Assembly (NCBI GenBank): GCA_019916065.1
Contig: CM034233.1
Span: forward strand, 4,405,501-4,469,500
DNA length: 64,000 nucleotides
Reading direction: 5' to 3'
DNA from: Vitellaria paradoxa
Lineage: Eukaryota; Streptophyta; Magnoliopsida; Ericales; Sapotaceae
Made by a program: the position numbers and the translations under genes
Notes under the pieces: model-generated
Database searches by the model: none
What the model was told of the DNA's origin: nothing
The model's input: the letters and a program-made list of their open reading frames with translations, nothing else
In this document: one piece after another, positions 1 to 11,700 of the stretch
Numbering within the stretch: the stretch's first letter is position 1
How the letters are laid out: every line of letters begins with the position of its first letter

Positions 1-539
1 CATAAGTTGAGTTAAAAATTAGATAGGTTTTAAAATCCCTTCTCTCTCCCTTTGAAAGTAACAAGAGCAGTTACAAATTCTGTAATTTTTGTTTTGAATA
101 CGTTTATCTTGACCATCAAAGAAAACAGAAGGGAAGAAGGAAGAGAGGGAAGAAACACTATAAGAAAATCAAAGGCATGGATCAAGGTAAATTCTTGATA
201 TCTTTCAAGATTATAAATAAAACTTTAATGGATGAATCAAAATAGTGTTGCAAGATCCATACTTGAAAGTTAAATTAAATATAATCGTAAATTTAACATT
301 AACTCCCAAACATATGAAAAAAAATAAAAATTATTATTATTTTTCTTATTTCCTTTAATCTTTTTATTAATATTTTATCTTATCCACCGAACTCTCTAAT
401 GAAATATAGAAGTATGACACGTAAGTGCAATGGCGGGCCAAGGTAATTACCGGGGCCCACGGGGCCCAACGCTTTTAAAGCCGTTAATATACCTTTATTG
501 TTTTGAATATTTATGTTAATACTCGTAATATTACTCTCC
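1..539. other. AT-rich spacer, no gene seen
   Basis: No open reading frame of note and no recognisable repeat was seen. The only GC-rich patch, around 430-480, has no coding signal. Confidence 0.6.
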
Positions 540-668
540 AGATTTTGAAAAATACAACTTTACCCTCTCGCACTGCAATGAAAGCAGGGACAGTTGTTTT
601 ATTTTTATTTTTCTTAAAAAAATCCATTTCACTTATAACATAGGACTTGTTGATTTACAAAGGGTCAG

Positions 669-1003
669 TCTGGCGTACTAACAAACTCTAAAAATCTTTA
701 TAAATCTCTTTACCTTTAATTTTTTCGTCATCACTAATTTTAAAAAATTTTAATATTTTGCTAAAAACAAATCTGAAAGTAGGTTAATTGAATGTGTAAA
801 TTTTTTATACAATCATATTCTTCGTGTCCAAATCTTTCAAACGAGTACCATTATCGCTATTTTTTGTGAATTTTTTTGAATCCGTGAGAATGGATTTAGA
901 AAACCGTTCCCACGATTTGCTACTTAAAAAAAATGACGTCAAAATTAATTAAAAATTACATTTTATCTCAATTTATCTAGTTTTTTCTTATTCCAAACGA
1001 GGC
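669..1003 (+). mobile_element. MITE-like element, single-hairpin copy
   Basis: This stretch matches the reverse complement of about 39,914-40,465 along most of its length. Shared landmarks are the ACTAACAAA end, the TTTTAAAAAATTTTAATA block, the ACGAGTAYCATTRTCG block and the GAATCCGT...CCGTTC inverted pair. The right end reads CCAAACGAGGCC, the terminal motif of the TTTGG-type MITEs elsewhere in the window. No coding capacity was seen. The boundaries are approximate and no clear target-site duplication was found. Confidence 0.6.
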
Positions 1004-3064
1004 CAAAGCATGACAAACACAATTCGGTCCCGGTATGAACAAATTTGCGCGTGCCTGCCTTGTGTTTGACAACTTTTTATGTGCTTTTCACAGTTTTTTT
1101 AGAATTTTTGAGTTTAGCAAGGTTTTATTACTGAGCAGAAAATAAACAAAATTTAATACTTTGTCAACTACTTAAATATCAAAAGATGGAATTTTTATAC
1201 TAAAAGTTAAACATCCAAACGATACTTATATATCTTTATGTTTAAATACAGCATGGACTAGAACAAAGTTAGGGAGTTTTAAGAGTAGTCATGGCCTCCC
1301 TAATTATGATATTTTACTTATATCTATATGTCATAAAAGATAAGTACTACATTAATAGTGACCTTCCTTTATAAATAAAAAGTCTCACCTCCATATTTTA
1401 GTAAATGAAGAGTCTAATCTTTACATTAAAAATTACTAGAGAATGAAAATTAATTTTTATTTTTTAATACAAATTTAAAAATGTACATCTCTCTCTCCAT
1501 CTCGAGATTTTTTTTTCCTATGCCATCAATCATTATCTTTTCACATTCTTTCTCTTTGTCATTTTCACTTTATAATTCCCCCTCTAACTCTCGACAAAAT
1601 GTCTCTCTCCAACAATCATAATGCTGAAAAACAATTTTTGATTTTATTTCTCTTTGGCAACCATAGTGCCGAGAGAAATTTTTTGATTCTGATGAAAGAA
1701 AATCTCCGATAAAAAGTTAACACTTTTTTTTTTGGCTTTTCACTTTTATGGTTTTAGTTGTTTTTCTTATTGAAAAAAGGCTTATCATCGCACAATCATC
1801 AAATATACCAAAAATTTTTTTACCCCTTAAAGTGAAATCCTAACTTCGTCCCTGGGCATGGATATTGTGATTGTTAATTACACGTGTTTTATTATTCTTT
1901 TGATATTTTCTTATATTTATTTAAATTATATGTCTTGTAAATTTTCAAATAATCATGATGAAAGAAATGTTTAACGTTTATAATTAATTTAAATGAAAAA
2001 ACTATATTTAAATTTTAATAGATTCTTAATAATTATTTCTCACAAAATATAAAAAATCGAAACAAAAGTTGACTATTTCTCGCAAAAATGGTTATTTATT
2101 TATTTAAAATAAAATGAAATTGAATAAAATGAAAATTTGTATGGATTTAAAAGATGCTAATAATAAGATTATTCTTATATTTATAGTGCGAATTAATAAT
2201 TCTTTATGCATTTATCTTCACAAAATTAAGGATTAATATTTCATATTTATTTTAATGTAAAACATTCTACGTATATAAAAAAAAAAGTTTTAATCGAGGT
2301 CAATCATAATTTTAAACGATAATGTTTTGGTGTTTGTTTGGATTGTCAAATTTTGACAAATAAAACAACAAGTTGGTAAATTTTAGATTAGTATTAGTGT
2401 GTTATTTGAAAAATATGAAAAATTTGGTAAAGAATTAAAAAAATTGAGAAAGTTAGTAAAAATTGAAGAGAGTGAAAAAAAAAATAACGATTTTTAGTAT
2501 AGAGAACGTTAAAAAAAAAAATTAAAGATTATTCACTGAATTTGAGATTCCAAATGCAAACTTATTTTTCCATTGAAAACACACCGAATTTACTTGGTGG
2601 CATAGTTACAGAGCATGCTCAACCAATCCTCACCAATATATATATATATATATATAATATTTATGCATCATAAAGGCCGATGCGCATGGATGCGTGTGAA
2701 TATTTTTTTGTCTTAATAATCATTAAAATTATAAAAAATTACAAAAAATGTCTCAAATAGTAAATAATAATTAGTTGAGATTATTTAAGTAAATAATACA
2801 TAATTAAGGGGCATTAAAAATAAAAAAATTATAAATTAGTACGTAGTTAAAAAGGTATTTAAGATAAATAAAAATACAAATAAGTAAAATTACGTAATTC
2901 TATGATAGTTATACAAAAATTAATTTTTAATACCGTTGAAGTATAAGTAGTTATAGAAAGTTAAAGAATATCATAGGAAAAAATATTTACCCAAAAAAAG
3001 GTTCATAAAAAAAATTCACTAAATTTTAGTGATTGTCTATAGATTATAGAGAAAATTTATGTAA

Positions 3065-3490
3065 ATAAAAAAAGCTTGAAATGCTTGCCACGTGGCAGTC
3101 GAATGTACCCGATTGTAACGTCACTAGTGTCCTCGCTGCACACCGTATCCGCTCGTTTCTTCTTCATCACCCCGCTCCACCCCGTGCGAGCCTCGTCAAC
3201 GCGGATCCCTATCAGAGTGCAATTCGAGAAAGAACAGCGAAAAGCTTCAGCCAATTTGCGCAAATAGATACATATACAAAGAAATCAACAAATGTCGAGC
3301 GGCGGTGACGAATTAGACGAGGACGATCTCCTAGCAAGCTCAGCGAGATGCCATTTACCATCAACAATCTGCTAGGCCAGTGGCCAATTTCGTGCAGCCA
3401 CCGCTACGGCCGACGACGAATCAGAGAGGCTCGGCTCCGAGGGATGTCAGATCGAACGCCCCGCAGGCGCACAAGCCTCGGCAACATTTT
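3065..3490 (+). pseudogene. Truncated SEC5 5' copy (promoter, 5' UTR, part of exon 1)
   Basis: This is a near copy of 8,525-8,970. It includes the CACGTGGC box (CACGTG at 3,089-3,094), the 5' leader and an ATG at 3,292 in the same context as the SEC5 start. After the first codons, a 17-base deletion relative to the live exon shifts the frame and brings a stop within about 30 codons. Homology then ends at the codons for about residue 70. No later SEC5 exon follows, so it cannot encode an exocyst subunit. It could still be transcribed, since the proximal promoter is retained. Confidence 0.9.
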
Positions 3491-5480
3491 GAGATTTTTT
3501 AAATATAATTTACAAAATTTTGAGATTTTTTAAATTACTACTAATTTACAAATCATTGACAATCTTATATTAAATTATCATTACAACTTATTTAAAAATT
3601 ATAAATACAAATACAATACAAAATATATTTAAAAGTTTATATTTTTAATAATAAATTTATATTTAAATTATTGCACATTTAATTTAATAAATTTAAAAAT
3701 AATCAATAATCTTATATTAATATAAATTAATTATTTCTCATAATTTAATTAAATTTCACGTAAAATTTAGTAATTTAAAAGATAGGTAAATTGACCATCA
3801 CAATTGAGAAAAATAGGAGTATTATTCATGCATAAAATGAATTGATTCCAATAATGACGTTGGGCTCTATGAAATTTCTTAAAATTCAAACACTCTATTT
3901 TCAATAAATGAAATTTAAATTCAGGAACCTAAATTTGAAAATTAGTTACCCTTATCACTTTAGGCCCTAATTAAGGGAAGCCACAGTCGCCATATCATCT
4001 ATGTTCAATAATTACATCAAAATTAAAAATCATTTTTATTTATATCTTTTATTTTGAATAAACAAATATATTTTTTGTAAAAAAATTACGCAATTCCTCG
4101 TACAATTATACATATTTTTACACATAATAATTGTAATATTGTCTCTTTGTTGATTGACTTGATTGATTATTTTCCTCTCTTATGTAGTTTTAATAATTAG
4201 ATTACAATGTACAAATTAATTTAATTGTTTTTAACAAATTATTTTGAATCTCAAAATATATGATTTTAATATATTTTAATTACAATTGTTAAAATTTTAT
4301 TAAAAAATTTAATAAATAATTTAGTTTCTCAAAATAGTAAATAAAGTGATAATTAGTCTCCGTTTATTTCAATACAATTTTTTTTTTGTGAAAATACTAT
4401 AGCTCAATTTAAATAAATATTTTTTAAAATATGAATGAATGTATTTTTTTAAAAAATATTTTACGTTGAAATAAATGAATCCTCAATTTAATAATTTCGT
4501 ACTGTAATTATTTTATTTATGTAACATTTATCATCTTTATTTATTATTATAAAATTTTGCAAAAAAAAAATTCCATTAAAAGCAGGGCCCTACATTGTGG
4601 GTCCGTCGAGATAGACGGAAAGTTGCTATTATGCGTGGAGCGTACGTAGACCAGCGGACGATTTGACTAAACAAAATTTATGCTAGGATCAAACGGCAAT
4701 AAAATTTTAAAAACTTAGTTCATCTCAATCACAAAAATATCATAAGTATTATATATAAATTTTTAGATAAAAGATTTTAACCTATAGATCAACTTTTTTA
4801 AAATTTAATTATTTTTTAATTGTTATATAGAGAGAGTGCTTGGATAGTAAAAAAAAAAAAATTAAAAAAAAAGTCTGTGTAAAAATGATCCCTAATGAAA
4901 TTTGATTCGAAAAAATTGATAATTTTTTGTAACTTTTCGTAGAGTTTGATAAACTAAACACCCCCATGGTCTAAAATTTAGAAACCCAATTAATTTTACC
5001 ATTTATACATAATCCAACTCGTCGACTATCATTAATGATAAAAAATATAAAAAATGTAAATTTTAAATGGTTTTATAAATTTAATTATGTAAAAAATTCA
5101 TAGTCTAAATATTTTAAAATTTAAAACTTATTATAAGTAGTTCAATATTAATTAATATTTAAAAAAAGGGCAAAAATAAGATAAAATAAATAAATCAAAA
5201 GATGCAAAGCTAGTTTTTCCCAAAAAAAAAAAAAAAGGAACGTTAATTTATATTGCAACCACAATGTGTATATTTTTAACTATAAATTTTATTAAAATAA
5301 AATTATAAAATAAGATCGATAAATTATGTGACATAAAAAGTCGTCAAATATCACTTTAATTAATAAAATTCATAAAATATGTATATGAAGTTAAATTTTA
5401 TTTATGAATTTATATATATAATTTATTTTTAGTTATATATTATTGTTATATATTGTCCATATTTTACATGTTAAAATAAG
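3491..5480. other. AT-rich spacer between duplicated blocks
   Basis: No gene was seen. The stretch starts with a short direct repeat (ATTTTGAGATTTTTTAAAT twice, about 3,487-3,533). It contains a small GC-richer patch at 4,585-4,680 without coding signal. Confidence 0.6.
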
Positions 5481-5555
5481 AGACGTAAAATACTACTTTA
5501 CCCTCTTACATTGCAATGAAGAGCAGGGACAGTTGTTTTATTTTATTTATGATAA

Positions 5556-5785
5556 ATTATGCCTATATCCCGTGAATATTAAACTAATTACAGAAAACTC
5601 CTCAATCATTTGAGTTTTATACTTACCTCCTCTATTCTTTAATTTTTGTCGCACTTACATCTCCTTCATTAGCCTTTTTTCTAACACCGTTAGGGCGACA
5701 TAAATGTCCCTAGTGAATTCAAATGGTTAAGGGAGGTTCTTGTAATTAGTTTAATGTTTATGAGAAGTTTCTGTAATTAACCTAG
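5556..5785. mobile_element. Foldback/MITE-like element with long inverted arms
   Basis: The left arm (about 5,573-5,611) and the reverse complement of the right arm (about 5,716-5,760) share ATTAAACTAATTACA, then CTCC, then CATTTGA. This pattern is typical of non-autonomous foldback elements in plants. It interrupts the duplicated SEC5 upstream block and is absent from the equivalent place in copy A, so it inserted after the duplication or was lost from copy A. Confidence 0.55.
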
Positions 5786-6580
5786 TTATATTATTTTACC
5801 TAAATAATTCAGTAAAACATATATTCACATTAATTTAATTATAATATATATTATAAATAATTTAATAAATATATTTTATATTAAATTAGTTAAATTTTTA
5901 ATTAAATTTATCATTAATGAACTTAATTAATTTATTAATTATTAATTAATATATTTCATTAATTATTAATTAATTAACTAAATATATTCTATTAATTTAT
6001 GAAATTAATTAAATTACTAATTATATTTCTTTCTTGCAAAATGGTTATTTATTTCTTTAAAATAAAATAAAATTGAATGACATGAAATTTTTATCAATTT
6101 TAAAAATACTAATAATAAAATTATTTTATATTTATAATACGAATTAATAATTATTTATGCATTTATCGTCATGAAGTTATGGATTAATATTTCATATTTA
6201 TTTTCATGTAAAACATTCTACATATATATCAAAAAAGTTTAGTTTAGGTCAATCATATTTTTAAACAATACTGTTTTAGTGTTTGATTGGATTGTCAAAT
6301 TTTGACAAATAAAATAAAAAGTTTGTAAATTTTACATTGTTTAGTACTAGTCTATTGTTCAAAAAATGTGAAAAATTTTGGTAAAAAATTAAAAGAAATT
6401 GAGAAAGTTAAAACCAATTAAAGAAAGTACAAAAATTAAAGATTTTTAATGTAAAAAAATTAAAAAAATAAAAAAATTAGAGATTTTTGTCTAAATCTAA
6501 GACTCCAAACGCAATTATAATTTTCCATGAGAACATACTGAACTCTTGTAAATGCATTATGTACACTTGGTGCCATGTGT

Positions 6581-6742
6581 TGGGGTGTTTGGAGTTGTTT
6601 AAATTTATTTAAATTTATTCAGATTTGTTAAAATTACAGTTTCCTAATTTGTTTAGTGATTAAAATATTTTTTCATAATCTGGTAAAAATTTTAATTTTA
6701 TAGATATTTATAAAAATTTGAAAAAAAGCCCCAAACGTAGCC
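6581..6742. mobile_element. MITE-like element with GTTTGG ends
   Basis: The left end GGGTGTTTGGAGTT faces the right end AAAGCCCCAAACGTAGCC, giving imperfect terminal inverted repeats around an AT-rich core of about 160 bases. There is no coding capacity. It has no counterpart at the equivalent place in copy A. Confidence 0.5.
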
Positions 6743-8554
6743 AGTTATAGAGCATGCTGCAACTAACCTGCACAAAAATGTATATATAATATCTATACTA
6801 AAATATTAAAACAATATATTTTCTTTCTCCTCATCTCCTTTATTCTCATTCTACATAGCATATTTTTTTACTCTCTATCTCACTTTTCTTTTATTTTTTT
6901 ATAAAATTTTAAATTATTTCATTCTTTCTTCTTTTATTTTTTTTCTCGTCTACAAAATTTTTATTTATTTGTCACACATCATTAAAACATTATAATTCTA
7001 CGTTTTTTTTTTAGCATATAAAAGTATAAGAATTGTAGCATAATATTTTAATAAAATTTAAAATACTTATCAGTTCTGAAAAGAGACCCACTTTATTGGG
7101 TTTTGAATTCAAAAGGGGAGCAACTTGCTTGCATTTTGAAAAAATACCTACTTAATTATAAATTTCATATAAATGAACTTATTGGTTTTAAAAAAGAATT
7201 CACTTACTTATAAATTCAATATAATTATAAAATTTATATATTTCAAATATGTTAGTAATTAATTTAAAGACACAAATAAAAATATAATTAAATTAAAGAG
7301 CACACAAAATTTAAATAATAATTAAGTTATTCTCCAATAACAATTTAATATTTTTTAAATTTAAAATTACCAAATATTAATTAGACTAAGAAGTAGTTAT
7401 TTTTTGAGAATAATTTCAAATTTAAATTGGTCACATTGACTATATTTGTTTTATTTTATAAAACATATATGATTAGTAATAATATTTTTTATTTGAGTTA
7501 TTTTTATAAAATTAATTCAAAATTTATTATCAATTCATATGTCCACTATATATATTCATCATTCTATTTTTTATTTTTACGAATCTTTAAATAAAATGAG
7601 TTTTGGGATTGATTTTTTTAAATTCTAATTTTAAATTTAAATTGGTACCATATTTTTTAAATTAATAATAATTTTTTTAATTTAAGTCATTTTTATGATA
7701 TCAATTAAAAAATTATTATTAAAATTTGTGTGGCATTCTAATTTTTGTTAATTATCGTTGCAAATTTTATATATTTAAATAATTGATTAGCTTTGAAAGA
7801 AAAATTAATTAAATTTAAAAAAATTAATCTTCTTATAACAACAATTCTTAGTATATTTTAAATTTAAAATACAAAAAAAAATTTGGTTACTATTAATTAG
7901 ACATGAAAGTCCCTAAATATTAACTAAGTTAGAAAGAAATTTTCTTAAGCTCAATTTTAAAATTAAATTACTCAAGTTGACTATCGATTAAAAATTTAAT
8001 TAATAATACTTAATATTTGATTTATTTTTATAAATTATAAAATATAATTAACAAAAATAATATTTTTAGTTTGAGTCATTTTTATAAAATCAATCAAAAA
8101 TTAATTTAATAGAATTAAGATTAGTAATATCTATAACTCAAGCTAATTTTACAAATGAGTAAAAAATTAAAAAATAAAAACATATATTAAAATTAACAAA
8201 TAATTTGAAATAAAAAGAGATCAGACTGATTAAGTAAGTCTAATATATATTAGAATAAATTTTAATTTTTATGATTAGGTCAAATCAAAATTTAGTAAAA
8301 TATAAATTTTTGATATTCATATAAAAAATTTGAAGATGATCAAATTTATCGATTCACTAATATTAAAACAAATAAAATATATAAAAAATAACTCAATAAT
8401 TATTTTATAAAATTATACAATTTTATTAAAAATATTTTATAATATATTTAAATTTATATTTTTCTTAAACAAAATTATACAATTTTATGTATCTGACGAG
8501 TCAACATTAATTTATAAAAATTTACACAAACAAAAGAAAGCTTGAAATGCTTAC

Positions 8555-8562
8555 CACGTGGC
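8555..8562 (+). promoter_or_regulatory. G-box/ABRE-like CACGTGGC upstream of SEC5
   Basis: The CACGTGGC core lies about 200 bases upstream of the SEC5 start codon. It is conserved at 3,089-3,096 in the broken upstream copy, within a block better preserved than its surroundings. bZIP and bHLH factors bind such cores; a role here is inferred. Confidence 0.45.
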
Positions 8563-8761
8563 AGTCGAACGTACCCGATTGTAACATCAGTAATGTCCAC
8601 GCGACACACCGTATCCGTTCATTCCTTCTTCTTCATCGCCCCGCTTCACCCCGTGCGAGACTCCGTAACGCGGATCGTTATCATTGAGCGATTCGAGAAA
8701 GAACAGTGAAAAGCTTCAGCCAATTTTGCGTAAATAGATACATATATAAAGAAATCAACAA

Positions 8762-11700
8762 ATGTCGAGCGGCAGTGACGACTTAGACGAGGACGAGCTC
8801 CTTCAGATCGCGCTGAAGGAGCAAGCTCAGCGAGATACCAATTACCAGCAACAGTCTGCTAGGCCGGTGGCCAATTTCGTGCAGCCACCGCCGCGGCCGA
8901 CGACGAATCAGAGGGGCTCGGCCCCGAGGAACGTTAGATCGAACGCCCCCCAGACGCACAAGCCTCGGCAACACCGGGTGTCGATGGACGACGACGAAGA
9001 TTCGGAGGTCGAGATGCTGAGCATTTCCTCCGGGGACGAGGACGAGTCCAGGGATCACGGGTCGAGGAATCGGTCCAGAGGCGGTGGGAAAGGTGGGAAG
9101 GATGATGATAGGAACTGGGATGGCGGGGAGCCCGATTGCTGGAAGCGAGTTGACGAGGCCGAGGTATGATCTTTCAATACCCGCTAATTGAGCTGTCATT
9201 TTATGTTTACAGTTGTGATTTTGATAGTTTGTTGAGAAATGGGATTATGTAGTGGCTGGGCAGTATTAATTTGGATGCCAAGGTCGCCTACTCAATTAAA
9301 CTTTGTTTGAGGAATTCATAGCCCTCAATTACTTGGGATGATGAATTGAATTGTAATGTTATCTACACTCTGCAATTTGTAATTCTAGTTAAATATACTT
9401 TAAATCTATAACTTCAGTTTAATTAAATCATGGATTATATACATTGTATACTAGTATGTGGATCAACTTGATTATAATCTAGTTTCTTGCCATAGTTTTA
9501 TTGTTTGCATACTTGGCTCTGAAACGTATGGAAAGTAGTGTTTTATTAGAATTGTGTCTGGATTACAATGAATTCCAACTTTTTATTTTTATACATAAGG
9601 AGGGAGCTGAAATTTTTATTTTAGAAAAAGTAACTAATTTTATTAAAAGGAATCAAAAAGGGGTAGATCACGTGTACACTGGTTGTACAATAAATCATAT
9701 TGTTGTATTCGATGGGGGAATCAAGTATTTGCAGATTGAAGAATTGGGGTCTGTTGTTTTAGCTGTACGTGATGTATGCAATGAAGAGCTAACAAATTCA
9801 ACAAGAAAGAAAATAGTTGACATTAATAATTACCTGGGCCCGGTAATTTGATACTCTGTGGCAAGCTACTTTCTTTAGCTAGGATTTTCCTTGTGATTTT
9901 TGAAGCTGTTAAATAACGGCCGATAAGTTGAAAATGTTGGCTTCGTCGGTAGAATGGTCAAAAAGATGCTAATGACTTGGAAACAACATTAGGTTGGAGC
10001 AACAATGGACTTACTTAGAGATTCTTCATATATACTGAAAGTTCTATGCTAAATTGGCAAGGTGCAGACATTGCTAAATTTTAAAGTCGGATAAAATGAT
10101 AAGTTACCATTCTTCTCACGTTGCTGTTGAATTATTTATTTATGTGCGAACATCTCATCGTCATCTCATTCTCTCTCATATATATATGTATATATTTCAC
10201 ACAAAAAGGAAAAAAAAAAAATGGCAAGAGGTCTATGCTGCTGGTGCTGAGTGTACAGAAAGAATCTATGTGACTATGTCATTTGCATCTTGTTTACAAG
10301 AGACTGATTCTAGACAATTTTTAGTATTACCTTTCCTTTTCCTAAGTTAGAGTGAATGAGCACCATAGTATTACCTCTCCTCTTCCTAGAGTTACCATTT
10401 TGATCAAAGAATTGTGCCTTTGTTACCATTGATTAGCAAACCTGCTTGATTGCCCCATGTGTGCGATTTGCGTTGAGAGATAAATTCCAATTCTAAGGCT
10501 ACATAAGCATTTACTTGTCTGGTTTTCCATGGATCACAGTTAAATCCTTCATGCAAGTGAGGTTCAAGTCTGTGCAATAATTTCCTTAAATATCTATGGG
10601 TCTTCTTTCAGTTTCTCACCTCTGAAGTCAAGATTTTTAACATGAATTTTACAGTTTTCTTCCTATACATTCTTTCAATCTAGGCTGCATCTCCAACTGC
10701 AAAGATACATATAGATATACACGAGTAACAGGGTTTGATTCAAAGTCCAACCTGCACTTTTTTCGTTTCACTCTTTATTGGTGCAAACTAGCCTGAGCTT
10801 CATTAAAAATTTGTGAGATAAGCAAGGCAAAGCTCACCTGAACATGGGCCGAGCTTGATCAAGCATCTTTTGTTAAGCAAACAAAGTAATAATAAACATG
10901 TAATTTTTATGGTAGAATTATAGGATCTAAGTAGCATAAAAGCTCAACCCACACATCACCCCCCAAAAAGCCTAGCATTTGAAGGAGTGAATGGAAGGCG
11001 TAAAGCCCTCGGGAATCCTACTACCTGGTGATGTAGGACTTACAAGCGTTTGTGCCCCATTTTTTACTTTTAGTTTTTTTTTTTGGGGGGGGGCTGAGCA
11101 CACGCTTTACTTAGCGGAGCCTGAACAAACCCGTCTTAGCCCAACTTAGATTACTTCCATCCCTATCTGTTAAAACTCATGTGATGAGAGAAATTTGTTA
11201 GGCTTGTAAAAGAAGGATTTAACTTTTAGGGGTGAATTATAGTTTGACTAAATTTGGTTATGGAATTTATGAAGTTTGTTGGATGCTGATATGGTGGTTG
11301 TTGGCAAAAGGGGCTAGAAAAGTTTGGAATACTAGGCCACTTTTCCCAAACATGAATACTTGGAGGGAAGAAGGTTGAGAGTTTAGCCTTCAATTTGAAG
11401 AGTCTTATGTGGTGTATCTTCTAGTTTTGGAGGTAGGTTATCTCCTGGAGTCTTAACTCTGTTCAGTTGATGTTGTAGGCTATTTCTCCTTTAGAAGTGT
11501 AGGTTAGTTATGATAACTCTATTATATATTGTCTCCAAATGGCATTTCCCCTATCTGACACTCTATTTAAATTACTAATATATGGTTTAAGGATAAATGC
11601 TTTGCAGCCTTACCTTTTACATCGAATTTCATTTTCAGACTTACATTTTTAGTTGTAACAATTAAGTCGATAAACTTTAAATTTGTTGCAATAGTGATCT

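Larger units (their letters stand above)
540..3490 (+). repeat. Segmental duplication copy A (SEC5 upstream region and exon 1 start)
   Basis: Blocks in this stretch match blocks upstream of SEC5 in the same order and orientation. Positions 550-605 match about 5,490-5,540, 2,083-2,645 match about 6,037-6,800, and 3,065-3,487 match about 8,525-8,972. The blocks are separated by unrelated insertions in each copy, which shows an old duplication later interrupted by mobile elements. The copy ends abruptly at about 3,487 inside what is exon 1 in the live gene. Between blocks (about 1,003-2,083 and 2,660-3,060) I see only AT-rich sequence and a short TA microsatellite at about 2,637-2,656. Confidence 0.8.
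5480..8970 (+). repeat. Segmental duplication copy B (live SEC5 upstream region)
   Basis: This is the counterpart of 540-3,490 and runs into SEC5 exon 1. It is longer than copy A because of extra AT-rich sequence (about 6,800-8,500) and two foldback elements. No gene lies upstream of the SEC5 leader. Confidence 0.8.

Noticed and set aside
8783..9199. 138-codon minus-strand frame over SEC5 exon 1
   Set aside because: It is an antisense shadow of a GC-rich exon with no homologue.
9501..9851. 116-codon open frame in SEC5 intron 1
   Set aside because: It starts at TTG, matches no family I know, is flanked by introns of a gene that splices cleanly across it, and AT-rich introns give such frames by chance.
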